Positions 23,847-36,004 of a stretch of 64,000 bases of DNA are shown here, piece after piece (position 1 is the stretch's first letter; every line of letters begins with the position of its first letter). The position numbers and the translations under genes were made by a program. The DNA comes from Anagrus nilaparvatae (Eukaryota; Arthropoda; Insecta; Hymenoptera; Mymaridae). The stretch lies in NCBI GenBank assembly GCA_022575985.1, contig JAKSXM010000007.1, positions 18,974,501 through 19,038,500 on the forward strand. The letters are read 5' to 3'. Under the pieces are notes generated by a model. The model was not told the origin of the DNA and ran no database searches. It saw only the letters and a program-made list of their open reading frames with translations.

Positions 23847-26353
23847 GGCTGATTCTACAAAACCGTAAAATCGCCCCGCAATCCGCAACCGTAGACCGCA
23901 ACGCACGAAATTTTTCAGTGTAGCCAACTCATCTTAAATTTATTAAATTTTATAACCAAAAATAATAAATTAAAAATAATAAGCAAAGGCAAGAAAATAA
24001 AATTATAATAATTAAATAAATGATCCATAAAAGTAATTAAATATTAAATATAATTATTAATTTTTTAAATGTTCAGTTATTATTCGGCAGAAAATGGAAA
24101 AATATCATAAAATTATATATTTCTTAATTCTCATACAATCTCATTATTTTTTTCTGTTTTTAAAAAAGTATAATCCGTTTTATAAAATTTGTGTTATGTG
24201 GAGATTTGGATTTGATTTATAACATAACGATTAAAATTCATCTTCATACTTTTGAAATTTAAATAATCAAGTCTCTAGAATTCATTTGTTGTATAAAAGT
24301 AACTACCTTCAACAATATGAATAAACTCCAAATGTAGTTTTAAAAATTTTTTTCTGACTAATTACTATCTGGGAAGTTAATTAACTACACAGATAGTAAT
24401 TACCTGGACAAGAATTTTTACACTGCAGTGAGTTTAATGAATTATGTTGTGAGAGTTGCATGTAGCTGCAATGTTCTAATTTTTTTTTTGCCTTTGCTTA
24501 CCATTAATTGCACTACACATCAAACGACTGAATTATATAATGTTGTTTACAAAAAAAATGTTTTTAATTTTATCTAATAGATAAAAAATTAAATAACTCC
24601 TTTCTTGCCGATGGACCTGTGAGGTCAATTGGAAGATTTTTTATAACGCTAGGTAAAATTCAGGCTCTATGGCTCCAAACATCTTAGACGAATTACTAGT
24701 TCCAATTTTTCTGATCATTGCTCTACCCATACAAAGAAAAATATTATTTTTGCATAAAAATAGTTATTATGGTAATGGTCGAAAAAATTAGAAATCTAAA
24801 AATCTGCATGTATAGTTTGGAGGAACCAAAAGTCCTTACCAACTGCATGTGAAATCAATTTTCAGATTAGCCGCAGCATGGAACGAAGGTTTTTCGAAAC
24901 TTCTTGATTTTTTCTCTCTTCCTCTAATTGCCTTTTCTTATTATAAATAGCCTTAGAATATGTCTATCTTTTTTTTGTTGAAATATATTAATTTAGATTG
25001 TCTTGATCATGACAAAAATGAAGTTAATAATTGCGATCTAAAAAGATCTTTAAAGATATATAGAGCATATATTTTACTTAGTGCTATTTAAAAAATAATT
25101 CTTAAACAAGGTCTAATGGACATCAGAAGACCATATCGAAAAGAGAACATTCGTTTAATGTTTCATCTCATGGACAAAATCTTATTTTCTTTCCTTTATA
25201 ATGCTAAAATTAATTTCCTTAATCAATCTAAATTAATATATTTCAAAAAGAAAAAAGATAGACATATATTCTAAGGCTATTTAAAATAAGGAAAGGCAAT
25301 GAGAGGAAAAGAGAAAAAATCAAGAAGTTTTGAAAAACCTTCGTTCCATACTGCGGCTAATCTGAAATTTGATTTCACATGGTTGGTAAAAACTTTTGGT
25401 TCCTCCAAACTAACATGCAGATACCATAATAACTACTTTTATGCAAAAATAATATTATTCTTTGTATGGATAGAGCATAATGATCAGAAAAATTAGAGTT
25501 AGTCATTGGTCTAAGATGTTCGGAGCCATAGAGCCTAAATTTTACCTGGCGTTATAAAAAATCTTCCAATTGACCTCACAGGTTCATCGGAAAGAAAGGA
25601 GTTATTTAATTTTTTATCTATTAGATAAAATTAAAAACATTTTTTTTGTAAACAACATTATATAATTCAGTCGTTTGATTAGTAGTGCAATCAATGTCAA
25701 GCAAAGACAAACAAAAAATTAGAACATTGCAGCTACATGCAACTCTCACAACATAATTCATTTAACTCACTGCAGTGTAAAAATTCTTGTCCAGGTATTT
25801 ACTATCTGCGTAGTTAATTAACTTCCCAGATAGTAATTACTCAGAAAAAAGTTTTTATAACTCCATTTGGAGTTTATTCATTTTGTTGAAGGTAGTTACT
25901 TTTATACAACAAATGAATTCTAGAGAGACATGATTATTTAAATTTCAAAAGTATGAAGATGAATTTTAATCGTTATGTCATAAATCAAATCCAAATCTCC
26001 ACATAACACAAATTTTATAAAACGGAATATACTTTTTTAAAAACAGAAAAAAATAATGAGATTGTATGAGATTTAAGAAATATATAATTTTATGATATTT
26101 TTCCATTTTCTGTCGAATAATAACTGAGCATTTAAAAAATTAATAATTATATTTAATATTTAATTACTTTTATGGATCATTTATTTAATTATTATAATTT
26201 TATTTTCTTGCCTTTGCTTATTATTTTGACTTTATTATTTTTGGTTATAAAATTTAATAAATTTAAGATGAGTTGGCTACACTGAAAAATTTCTTGCGTT
26301 GCGGTCTACGGTTGCGGATTGCGGGGCGATTTTACGGTTTTGTAGAATCAGCC
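23847..26353. mobile_element. 2.5-kb stem-loop element with ~1.15-kb inverted arms, TTA flanks
   Basis: The ends GGCTGATTCTACAAAACCG and its exact reverse complement are flanked by TTA (23844-23846 and 26354-26356). Inverted similarity is continuous from the ends to about 25000 on the left and 25223 on the right, leaving a loop of about 220 bp. Both arms carry the same blocks, for example a CGCAACCGTAGACCGCAACG block, a GATAAAATTAAAAACATTTT block and a GGTCAATTGGAAGATTTTTT block. A 65-codon frame at 25299-25496 lies in one arm and has no known domain. The termini match those of the 169-bp MITE next door, so both probably use the same transposase, which is not present here. Confidence 0.8.
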
Positions 26354-26356
26354 TTA

Positions 26357-26376
26357 GTATATTTTAGTAAGTACAC
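26357..26376 (-). pseudogene. Penelope-like GIY-YIG endonuclease, GIY half
   Basis: On the minus strand these bases encode V-Y-L-L-K-Y plus the first two bases of a Thr codon. The codon is completed by the TTA target duplication and continues as K-C-L-T-S just right of the 169-bp MITE. This is the GIY beta-hairpin and first cysteine of a Penelope-type GIY-YIG domain. Further upstream (above about 26380) the frame decays and I could not follow a reverse transcriptase. Confidence 0.6.
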
Positions 26377-26379
26377 GCA

Positions 26380-27549
26380 ATTCGGCCGCTATAATAGTGG
26401 TATTATGTCTTATATGTTCTTACTATAATAGTTATATGCGGCAACTAATAAATACATCCAATAAAGTTTTGCAATGATTTTTTTTATTAATTTTTGCACT
26501 TTTGATACGTCTATTTCAATGTAGAACGTTACAAATATTTTCTTCTAACTCAGGTGATCCCTGATTTATATATAATTAAGATTTAACCAAAAGAGATAAT
26601 TTTATTTAACTCTAACGAGTTCCTTCCAGCCGAATAACCCTTTTGTATCATTCGTTATAAAATGCGACTCGATCAGACAGAAAGTTAATCGACAACCATA
26701 GTAAATATAAAACATCTATCAAAGAATTAACTTATTCTGAAGCTGTACTAGGAATTTTGCAGAATACTTTTACACGCAGGAAACCCCACATTGAATCCGA
26801 TAGTGACATGCAATAGAGTAAATAAAAATAAACAGTTAAATGTATTTAATTGAAATTTAAGAATGTATGTAAAATATATATTTTATTCTTAGGTATTGAG
26901 TCCAAAATTCAGAGGTATATATATCTTTTCGAAAGCATTTCATTTGCGAGAAAAAATTATAAATAAAATAAAAGATAATAGATTTAAAATATTATTTTTG
27001 AATTTCTGAAAATTTAAATAACTGAAACTATACACAAGTAAAATATCCATAAGGGAAATTGGAAAATATTTTTAATAAATCTATATTATTTATTTCTCGA
27101 TTTTTTTTTTTATACGTGTTTATTATTCTTTAGCCTATATTTTACTTAGGAATAATAATTATTAACAAATAATACTATAAATAAGAAGTAATGTAGAATG
27201 ATAGAATGCTTGTGCTAAAATTTTAATACATATTAATAATTGTTAATCTTTTTTTAAAATATATACTAGTAAGTCATTGTCTATTTACACTTACCGTTTC
27301 CACACGGCTGTTCCGTTCTTCAGATAACATTCACGGTTTTTCATCTTTTCTGTATGAAAAATGAATTTATAGCTGCTGCCGTGTTGAACCGTATCAAAAT
27401 TAACGATAAAGAGATCAAACGTGTCTAACGTATAATGTTGCGTAACATTTACGCTCGCATTTACGCATCATACCTAGTCCTCAGCTGTAAATAAACATGT
27501 TCCATGCATTTTGGTTGTGTTTATACAAATCGGTTATAAGTTTTTAGTT
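26380..27549. other. Decayed AT-rich region, possibly more of the Penelope-like element
   Basis: No reliable gene. An open stretch of about 51 codons on the plus strand (26661-26816) has non-repetitive composition but no recognised domain. Around 27290-27480 is a moderately GC-rich patch. If the Penelope-like element was once complete, its reverse transcriptase should have lain in this interval, but I cannot read it. Confidence 0.4.
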
Positions 27550-28110
27550 TTATTATGATATTAATACTTAATTTTTTTTTTCAAAATTTTGTCATCAAAA
27601 AATCTCAAACTCCTTTTTTTCAATTTCGATATAATAACTCATTTTTTTCTCTGAAATTATTAAGTTTTTACTAGATTTTTTGGATCTAATACTTAATTTG
27701 TTGAAAATTTTTTTCTCATAATTTTTGCTATCAAAAAAAAAAATTATTTTATATGGAATTACTATAGTTTTAAAATACCGTTTTTACTCCATTTTCTGGA
27801 TCTGATACCTAAATCTTGGAAAAAATTTTTCGCATTAAAAAATAAAAAAACTAAATTTTTTGCATTATAGAAGATAATAAAAACACCATTAATTTTTTTT
27901 CTTTTTGACGTCGTACCTAATTTTTTTACACGGGAGTTCCAATTTTTAAAAATTGATTATCATTTTTTTCTCAATTTCTGTGTTTTAATTTAGAAATCGT
28001 AAACATTGTTGTCTCATAATTTTGTCAGTCCAAAAATAATATTATTTTTTATTATAGTAATTTTTTTTTTCTTTTTGGATGTATTACCTAATTTTTCTAT
28101 GGGAGTTTAA
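27550..28110 (+). repeat. Degenerate tandem repeat, ~110-170 bp spacing
   Basis: A motif like GGATCTAATACCTAATTTTT followed by an A/T-rich tract with CTCATAATTTTTG recurs at about 27554, 27684, 27798, 27907 and 28075. Copies are strongly diverged and unevenly spaced. It looks like an old tandem array or serially expanded repeat. No coding. Confidence 0.5.
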
Positions 28111-29099
28111 AATGACAATGTTGGAAATAAGATAATTTTTAGACTTTTTATGTTATTATTCTTTATTGATGAAATAGATCATTAAGTATATTTTGTTATT
28201 GCTTGAGGAACAGTAATGCCAATAATTTAGCAGCGTTTTCTTAATGTTTTACACAATTCATTTTTAATATTGAGCATTTAAACACCTATTATACACTATA
28301 TTTGAATTTTCAAGCAAAGCAGCCTGGCCGTGAGTAACCATTTTCTTAATATCCAAATTTGCTAAACATTTAATTATATTTCAAAAATTTGTTATCAGAA
28401 GTTAAATTTTGTTTTAATTTTTATATTATTTTTAAAAAAATTGTTTAAATAAAAATAATTTTAATTGCGTATATATGAATATAATTTTAAATAATCACAA
28501 AAACATTTAATTATTCAAAGAAATAATTAGTAAATTTTAATATTTTAGCCTTAATTAAATTAAAAAATTTTCCAAGTTTCTCACGCATTTTCTTGTTTAA
28601 ACAATTCTTTGTAACAATTTTTTATTCTATTTACACGGAAATCTTTTAGCTAACAATTTCTTGGTTTTATTTAGTTTTCTTTTCATCCTGTAAAATTAAA
28701 TCATGTTATTTTCTTATTTTGGATTATTTTTTTATCTAATTCATAACAGGAAGTGAATTTTCATTGGATGGTAATTTAAAAAGTTAATTGTTTTAGTTAC
28801 GTATTAATAATTATTACGAACTTATTATATTCTTCGTATCCGAGTTGTTTTTGTAATGTTCATAGTTTCTACTAACTCAAGTAGTTAAGATACAACGATT
28901 TATAATTAAATTTAAAATACGCTTGTTTAACTTTTTTTATACTATATGTATAATATATGAAATATACTTTTTTTTAGATCTACAAATTTTTAAGTAAAAT
29001 TTCAATAGAACTTCACTTATAGATCACTGTTAAAAGTAAACCCGATTAAGATACGAAACTGTTGAAAATTACGATTCGTTAGAATTAGAAACATATTAC
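28111..29099. other. AT-rich intergenic DNA
   Basis: A/T-rich. Carries one interspersed repeat end at about 28300-28336 (AAGCAAAGCAGCCTGGCCGTGAG), like those at 6375 and 12740. Otherwise nothing recognised. Confidence 0.5.
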
Positions 29100-29300
29100 A
29101 ATGGTGGTAAAACTAAAAAAAAATTCCGCTCGCGCCAAAAATATTTCTCTTGCGGCAAATGGATTTTAACATGGAACATGTTTTTTTGAAAAGGGTCCCA
29201 AATTCAGGGGGGAGGGGTGAAAAATTGACATTTGGGAGAAGGAGGATTAAATGGACTTGGAATAATTTCAATTTAGGGACTTATTATAATTTCAGCTCTA
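29100..29300 (+). repeat. Fragment of the 47360-47765 repeat family
   Basis: Shares in reverse orientation with 47360-47500 the blocks ACATGGAACATG, GTCCCAAATTCAGGGGGG, AAATGGACTTGGAATAAT and TTTAGGGACTTA. One-sided fragment, non-coding. Confidence 0.6.
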
Positions 29301-30229
29301 GGGATTATAATGATTAGTGCAGGCATAAATAACCCACACCTCATGGATGTCACGTCTCCGAATCGCCTCACTAAAAAATTTTTTGCTATATTATGTTTAA
29401 AAGTAAGGAAAAAAAAAGTCAGTCATTTTCAGGGTTGAAAAATTTAATTATTTAACAAGTATATCGAAAAATTGTTTAGTTTGACATTTCGGAGACGTTA
29501 CATGAATGAAACGTCTATTTTTTTATTTTTAAGCCCCTGTTTTGGACACTCTATCAGGCACGTATCCAGAATATTTTTTTGGGAGGGGCCAAAAAATTTC
29601 GGAGGGGTCCGGAACCCAATGAAATCAAAATTAATGGTTTAAATTTCTTAAACATCAATCAAAATTTAATTGTTTCTTATTTTAAATTGTTTATAAGCAA
29701 TAACTGTTAATGAAAAGTTTTAAAAATTTGAAATTAAGGTAACATAAAATTGTTAAGAAAAATATTTTCTCAGATAATTAGTAGTCGTCACCAAAAATTA
29801 ATCAGCCCACTTGGTCTAATATCTATTTAACTTTTTTTACATAAATGGTAAGATAAAATTTTAGCAATGAATTTCAGTTATAAGACAATAAATAATAGTA
29901 CTAATAATTATGCAAAAAATTCAAAAATAAAGAAAAGAAATTAGATTAATAGCTTAAAAAATTATAGTACCCACATAGAATACTTGACATATGCCAACAC
30001 CATGTCTTAAAAACTAATTTACAGGTATGTTCAGTTTCAATTTTCTATATCTCTCTGTTACATTTGTACATGGAATTAAAACAAAAAAAAGCAAAAATCT
30101 TGTACTAAAGGAAGACTTTTATATAGCAAATAATAATAATAATAATAATAAAAAGATATCACAATCTTCATGTATATGCTTATGGTCCAAAAAATAAAAA
30201 AAGGTCCCACTTGCTATATTTATTTACGC
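29301..30229. other. AT-rich intergenic DNA with microsatellite
   Basis: Mostly A/T-rich. A GC-richer GGGAGGGGCC patch near 29580-29620 may be a repeat end. An (AAT)n microsatellite occupies about 30129-30151. No gene recognised. Confidence 0.5.
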
Positions 30230-30400
30230 GGATGCATCGCTCGTTTTTCGATGTATATAAATATAAATAATATATAAAAACTCGTTGTTGAACATTTCGC
30301 GCCTTCCGATAGTGCACCTCAATAATTTACGGCTGATTCACGCCCCGTCGCCTCGGAATGTCCAGATTAATTAAAATAACACGCCGCTGGCTTTACTCTG
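30230..30400. other. GC-richer island, possible regulatory element
   Basis: About 170 bp of balanced composition in an A/T-rich setting (contains CGCGCCTTCCGATAGTGCAC and CACGCCCCGTCGCCTCGGAA) followed by a TTAATTAA box. Not repeated or palindromic in this window. A 75-codon frame starting at 30358 runs into hydrophobic low-complexity sequence and is not convincing as a protein. Candidate enhancer, promoter or non-coding exon. Confidence 0.35.
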
Positions 30401-32149
30401 TTTTTCGCATCTTATATTCTTTTATATTATTTTTATATCTTTTTCTTTTTTTCTTATTTTTTGTTTGTTTCAATAATTTACGACTTTTTGAATATACTGC
30501 AAATCAATCCTTTTTTATTATGTATTCTTTTTTTTTTTATCCAATTTTCTCTTTTTTTTCAACACAAATTTTTTACACCATATAAATATTCTTAAATTTG
30601 TAAATTAGATTTTATTTTTTTTTTTTTTTAGAGAAATATTTTTTGAAGATAAAAGAAACAATAAAAATAATTTAAAAATTGTGACTTCTATTTTGACTGT
30701 AATATTTAATTTTATGCATTTTGAATGAATTTTTAAGAATAAAAATAACAAAGCAAAAATTAATTTTAGCTTCTTGTTTCTTGAAAGATTTATACTTTAC
30801 ATTAAAATTCTCCACTTTTTTAAAAACATACGATTTATAGCTGACATTATTTATGTAATAATATTGCAAAAAACGAAAAAAAGTGAATAATTTAATATTA
30901 TTTTAATTTATTATAACTAGGATTAAGTATGGATATTAGAATGATATTTATTTTTGGTTCACGTTAATAAAACAGAATATGTTGACATTTATTAAAATAC
31001 AAAAATTTTCTTGTCAGCTGCCAGAAGATAAGTATTTTCCGGCTGTGTTGCGATTCAAAAATACGTATTTTCTTGCCACTAAAAAAGAAAAATTATGTTT
31101 TGTCCACAGCCATGGTAAAAGAATGCCCTAGATCGCAGTTTTCCATCCTCAGCTTCACCTCGGATTGCAATTTACGTGAAATCTTAGTCATTCTTTATTT
31201 TTTTGGCCTAGAATAAAAATATATACTATTAAAAATGTGGGTTTATCTTTTTAGTTTTAAATGATTAATTTAAATGGTTCTAAATACAAAATGGGGTTAT
31301 ATGCGTAAAAACAAAAATAAAGATATTGTAACTTAAAGTAAAGAGTTGATATTAAAGTATTTGATGGATTTTTTTTGAACTATTAATTAAAATGCATCTG
31401 TAGTTTATTTCATCTCTAAATAATATATCGATCATATTTGCATATATCGCCATATATATTCGCGATTTTCATGGAAATCTCATATGAAAAAAATGGGACA
31501 AATTTTAATGAATGAAAATCGCGAATAGATGCGGTGCGAGATGCGGTGCTGGCTTACTGCTTGGTATTTTTCGAAAATATAAAAAAATAACTTCTGTAAA
31601 AGCAGATTGCCGAATATTTTTGGCAACATTTTTCGCTGTAGGAGATTAGCGTGGAATATCCCTTGAAAGCTTGAAAACTATTGAATGAGTATAGTAATTT
31701 ATAGGATATTCAAGACTTTTTATATTCCTCTTGGATATGGTGAGTTCTTCACACTTTTTATGGATATTTGAAAATTTTCACGATACACTATAAAGGTAAT
31801 TTCTACATAAAATGTTCCTAATTTTTAATACAGACTAACCATTTTATTTCATAATGATTCATGCATAAATTAAGAATGTTTTTGTGAATTTATTAGAATG
31901 ATACATGTGCAGGGCTTACACAATGTATTATATAAAAATTATTTTATTTATTTATTACACATATAGATGTGGTAGTTCTCGGTAGATTTCGGGAATTCTT
32001 TTTTTATGGCCAAGAGTCACAAAAGATTTTTCTGAGTTATTGGCCAAAAATCTCGATTTCCTTGGTCATGCAGCGGTCAGGAAATCGTATTTTTGTGGTC
32101 ACTATAAAAAAAAACACTTCCGGTTATTCTCATTTTTTTATGTAAAACT
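30401..32149. other. AT-rich intergenic DNA with short hairpin
   Basis: A short perfect inverted repeat (ATTCGCGATTTTCAT at 31458-31472 and its complement at 31512-31526) lies next to a GATGCGGTGCGAGATGCGGTGC doublet. Some sequence near 31600-31680 is faintly like the 53629-54626 family. No gene recognised. Confidence 0.5.
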
Positions 32150-32590
32150 GTAACCTTTCAAGTCCCGTAAATCGCCAAATTTTGTCAATAATTTTCTCAC
32201 CGCTATAGTCAATTTACCAAATCGACCACTTTTTGTGTCAAAATAACCAATTTTTAAATTGCTGCTAAAATTGTAATTTTTGATTTAAATAAGTTTTAAA
32301 TCTTAGGTTTCAAAAATTTTCTGCAAGCTTCAAGTTTCCAAACATTTTTTAACTGTCTCTTTTCTTGAAATAGTTTCTAAGATACCGCATTTTAAAAAAA
32401 ATGTTAAAAATTGACTTCTTTTTAAATTCTGAAATTAGGACTTAGATTTCAAATTATCATATCTGGAAAATAAATAATTAAAAAGAGATGAGTAAAAAAA
32501 TTTTTCAAAACTTGAAGCCTGCAGAAAGTTTTTGAGACCTATAAACCTATATTTGTGAAAAATTAAAATTATTCTCACAAATGAAATGCC
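32150..32590. repeat. Internal fragment of the 21703-23341 palindrome family
   Basis: Resembles the central portion of family B. A CTTTCAAGTCCCGTAAATCGC block and a TCTCACCGCTATAGT block match 22280-22330, and AGCAGCAATTTTAAAATTG-type and GAGACCTATAA-type blocks match 22600-22670. Both arms are partly present, so it is weakly palindromic. Non-coding. Confidence 0.6.
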
Positions 32591-32897
32591 TTTGCAATAG
32601 TATAAATATAACTACATGCATTAAAAATAAAATTTAAAATTAATGTATTATATACTATAGTTTTAATGGATTATTTGTTTAGGAACTTTTAAAAATTTTA
32701 ACTATTTTGAATATAATTCTGTTTTTTATTTGTAAATAAAACAGTTCATGTTATGAATGTTATATAATTAGAAATTGCGTCTTTCAGTCTAATGATCTAT
32801 AATGACTTGAGAATTTCGAACGTAGCTAAGTAGTTTTGAGTTAACTTCGAAGTTAAGAATAAATTATAATTTATGTGATTTTAATAAAAGAATTATA

Positions 32898-33206
32898 CAG
32901 AGTATTCCGAAATGCAGGCGCGCGGCGCTAAGGTGTACCGTTTTTAACTACGTCTTTGATTTTATTACGTACTAACCTGAATCAAAAAGAATTATTTGTA
33001 ACTGTTTGTTATTTATAAATGAAAATAAGACAAAAGTTCTTAAAACTTTTACTTTTTAATAACAAACAATAACAATTTTCACCTTTATTTCAGGTTATTA
33101 CGTACTAAAATCAGAAAATATCAAACTTTTAATAACGTATTACGTTTTGTAAATGGCGATTTTTGGAACACCCTAGCCCCGTGCGCCCGAATTTCGGAAT
33201 ACTCTG
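32898..33206. mobile_element. 309-bp MITE, termini CAGAGTATTCCGAAAT
   Basis: The ends CAGAGTATTCCGAAAT and ATTTCGGAATACTCTG are exact inverted repeats. The subterminal GC-rich segments (CAGGCGCGC and GTGCGCCCG) are also related. The interior has a second inverted pair (ATTACGTACTAACCTGAA and TTCAGGTTATTACGTACTA). ATA abuts both ends, a possible 3-bp target duplication. No coding. Confidence 0.75.
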
Positions 33207-34339
33207 ATAATTTTTTCAAATATGAAATTGGACAAGAGAATTTAATCTTGATTTTTGTTGTTTTATTACAGCATACCTAAAATATAATAATCTTTTAACA
33301 GGTTCAGGATGTTATGGTTGTAGTCGCTCAAATTCATCGTAGTGGCGTAATTTATTTTTTTTAGATATTGTTTTAAGGATTGATTATCAGAAGTTGTCCC
33401 TATCTCGAGGAATAGACTATTCGACTCTCTTCTCATTCTAGAGAGATTAAAATTAAATTTATTGAGGGATATTAATAAAAATGATATGTTTAATACTGTA
33501 TTCGAATTTTAATTAGGCACGCATAAACTTAATTTTATTTTCATTCTAACTTTTATTACATAATATTTTTTTTTAAGGAGCCATAAATTTTTTAATATTA
33601 TGACAAAAAAAATATATATATTTAATTTTTTTTTTGGTTGTATGTAATAAATAAAAAATTGACTATAGAACTTACTGTTTCGCGATAAAAATCTATATGT
33701 CTAAATATTATATTATAAAAAATAAAAGATGTTTATTTTTATTTATATTTTATTGTAGATTTTATGATAATAATAATCATGAATATACGTGGGTTGTTTC
33801 AGTTAATTTTGTTAAAGTAAATATTTTTTTCTCAAAAAGGAACAATTTTTTGTAAAAAAATTTTAATTGCATGTACCAATTTTTAATTTGATTTAGTCTG
33901 TTATTTTAATAAGTCAACTTATTTTTAGACCCATTAAATCTTTTAATTTTAGCTGCAATTTAAAAATTGATCATTTTCGGCTAAATATGGATACTAGGAT
34001 TAAGAGCATTCCGTATGCTCTACTATAGGTCGGTAATTTAGTAAATTCGAGTAAAAAAACCCACATACATTTCCTCTCACAAGAAATTTTGTTTTTTAAT
34101 AATCTCAAGCACGCAACTATTATTTTTTGGAAAATTAATCATTTTTCACGAATATTAGGAAATAAAGATAAGAGGTATTCTGACAAGCATTTTTGCAAAA
34201 CGTACGAAAGTTAAAAATTTAACTCCCAAGAGTATCTTATTTTCTTCATAGTATTAATTTAATTTTTTTAATTAAATTCTCTGCCGGAAATAAGTTCCTT
34301 AATCAGCTATTGTAATATAACAGAAATTTTTCGGAAAAA
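33207..34339. other. AT-rich intergenic DNA
   Basis: A/T-rich. A small segment at 33940-33990 resembles the centre of the family B palindrome. No gene recognised. Confidence 0.5.
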
Positions 34340-34344
34340 AATTC

Positions 34345-34425
34345 TGCTATACTCAGGAATCGAACCCGATACCTTTGCGCTTTCTACCACAGGTTTCTAC
34401 TCTCTGGACTACCAATGCATTCAGT
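34345..34425 (-). repeat. tRNA-like / SINE-like segment with B-box
   Basis: On the minus strand a GGGTTCGATTCCTG stretch matches the RNA polymerase III B-box and T-loop, with a plausible 5-bp T stem (TCGGG/CCTGA). About 45 bases upstream is a weak A-box-like segment (TGGTAGTCCAGAGAGTAG). I could not fit a 7-bp acceptor stem or cloverleaf, so it is not a functional tRNA. A tRNA-derived SINE head or tRNA pseudogene is the best guess. Confidence 0.35.
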
Positions 34426-35304
34426 CATCATAAGTTAGAACCGAAATTACTCATATACTTTTAAAAATTATAAATCAAATTTAAAATTGTTAATTAAATA
34501 AAAGAATTAATTTCTAATTACAGTGAATCAAAAAAAAAATCACCTGGACCAATCCATATGTAATTTTTTCAAAATAATATTAATATTTTATGAAATCAAA
34601 ATATACATAAATATAAAAAAAGAAGAAGTTGAACTATTGTTTATATAATATAATATATCCTAAAATTTTAATATTTCCAGGATTTCCAGGAGACGTGAAT
34701 AATTATATTATTTTTATATCCTTTAATATCAATAAATATTTCCTATAATTGATTTTTTTTTTTAATATGACATTTTGTCACTATTACTTTGTAATATTTT
34801 AGAATAATAAAAAATAACGGATTTTAATTTATTATTTTTATTATTTACTGCGTTACTTCCCGTCGTTATGTTATAAATTTTACTCAAAATAAATAATTTA
34901 TATCAAACTTTAACCGCAAATTGACTAATATTGCTATTTATTATTGAATAATAGAAAAATGAGTATAGAATCAAATAGTATAAATATTTATCTTATTTTT
35001 TACACGATGATTCACCAATTAATTTATAGATTGGGTTTGCTAATACTGTATTAAATTAGTGAGATTATCATAAAGAAGAATAATTTAATAAATTATTTTT
35101 ATAAATTTATTGCTATTCATGAGTCTTCTTTTTAAGAAATAGAGAGTTTAATGAAATCAGGTGTTAAGATATTTTAATTATATCTTATATTACCTTTATA
35201 TAATTATTAAAAATAAAGACAGTAATTTTTGTTGATATAGTCAATTAATAATAAATATAAAATTCTTCAGATCTTTAAACTGTTAAAATATCTAAAAAAT
35301 TCAT
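34426..35304. other. AT-rich intergenic DNA
   Basis: A/T-rich filler. Nothing recognised. Confidence 0.5.
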
Positions 35305-35553
35305 TGTTCAGACAAGTTTTGCGGATTTTCCATTTGCCGCTAGCGGAATTACCCTTGTGGACAGCAGATTTTATTTTCTTGCTAAAACCATTGCAAATGA
35401 TCTGACTTATAGAAATATATTTAAAAAACTTTTTTTGCTCATTTAGGCTTTGCTTAAAGTTTAGGATACAATGCAATCGTTTGAGCAAGAAAATAAATGC
35501 CATTAGCCACAAGCAAAAATCCGCTTGTGCCAAACTATTTTTCAGCATAATTT
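35305..35553. mobile_element. Family A foldback MITE
   Basis: The two halves are inverted copies: a left CCATTGCAAATGATCTGA block faces a right GCAATCGTTTGAGCAAG block, and GCGGATTTT near the left end faces AAAATCCGC near the right. Same family as 8218-9085 and 47040-47260. A 105-codon minus-strand frame spans it, but its sequence is dictated by the repeat; I do not treat it as a gene. Confidence 0.65.
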
Positions 35554-35562
35554 TATATAATA

Positions 35563-35998
35563 CACTGTAAAAAATCGAGAACAAGCAAAAGAATAAGAAA
35601 AAGTAACTTTCTTATATTAACAAAAAAATTAGAACATTTTCGAAAAATTAGTAAATTTTCAAAAAAATTTGTAAATATCCGAAAAAAATCGTATATTTAC
35701 TAAATTTAGTATATTGATAAAAAATTTGAGTATTCTCAATTTTTTTTTGTGAATTTGCAAGAAAAATTGATAATTTACAATTTTTTTCTCGAAAATTTAC
35801 AAACAATAGTTGTGATCTTACAACTTTTTTCGTAAAATCACAAAAAAAAATCGAGAATTCTCGAATTTTTCGATAATGTACTAAATTTAGTAAATTTACG
35901 ATTGTTATAGAATATTTACAAAATTTTTTGAAAATTCGCTAATTTTTCGAAAAAATTCTATTTTTTTTGTAAATCTAAGAAATTTACTTTTTACAGTG
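35563..35998. mobile_element. Family E MITE, CACTGTAAAAA termini (second copy)
   Basis: Colinear with 49811-50213: the same A/T-rich interior with ATTTACTAAATTTAGTA-type, CGAGAATTCTCG-type and GTAAATTTACGAT-type palindromic blocks and the same right end (ACTTTTTACAGTG). About 25 extra bases lie between the CACTGTAAAAA terminus and the AAAGTAACTTTCTTA subterminal block. No target duplication is visible. Confidence 0.75.
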
Positions 35999-36004
35999 GA
36001 GACG

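Noticed and set aside
26661..26816. About 51 open codons on the plus strand as a possible exon
   Set aside because: Composition is plausible, but no family match could be recalled and the region is probably decayed retroelement sequence.
34345..34425. Functional tRNA gene on the minus strand
   Set aside because: T-arm and B-box fit, but no 7-bp acceptor stem or anticodon arm could be built.
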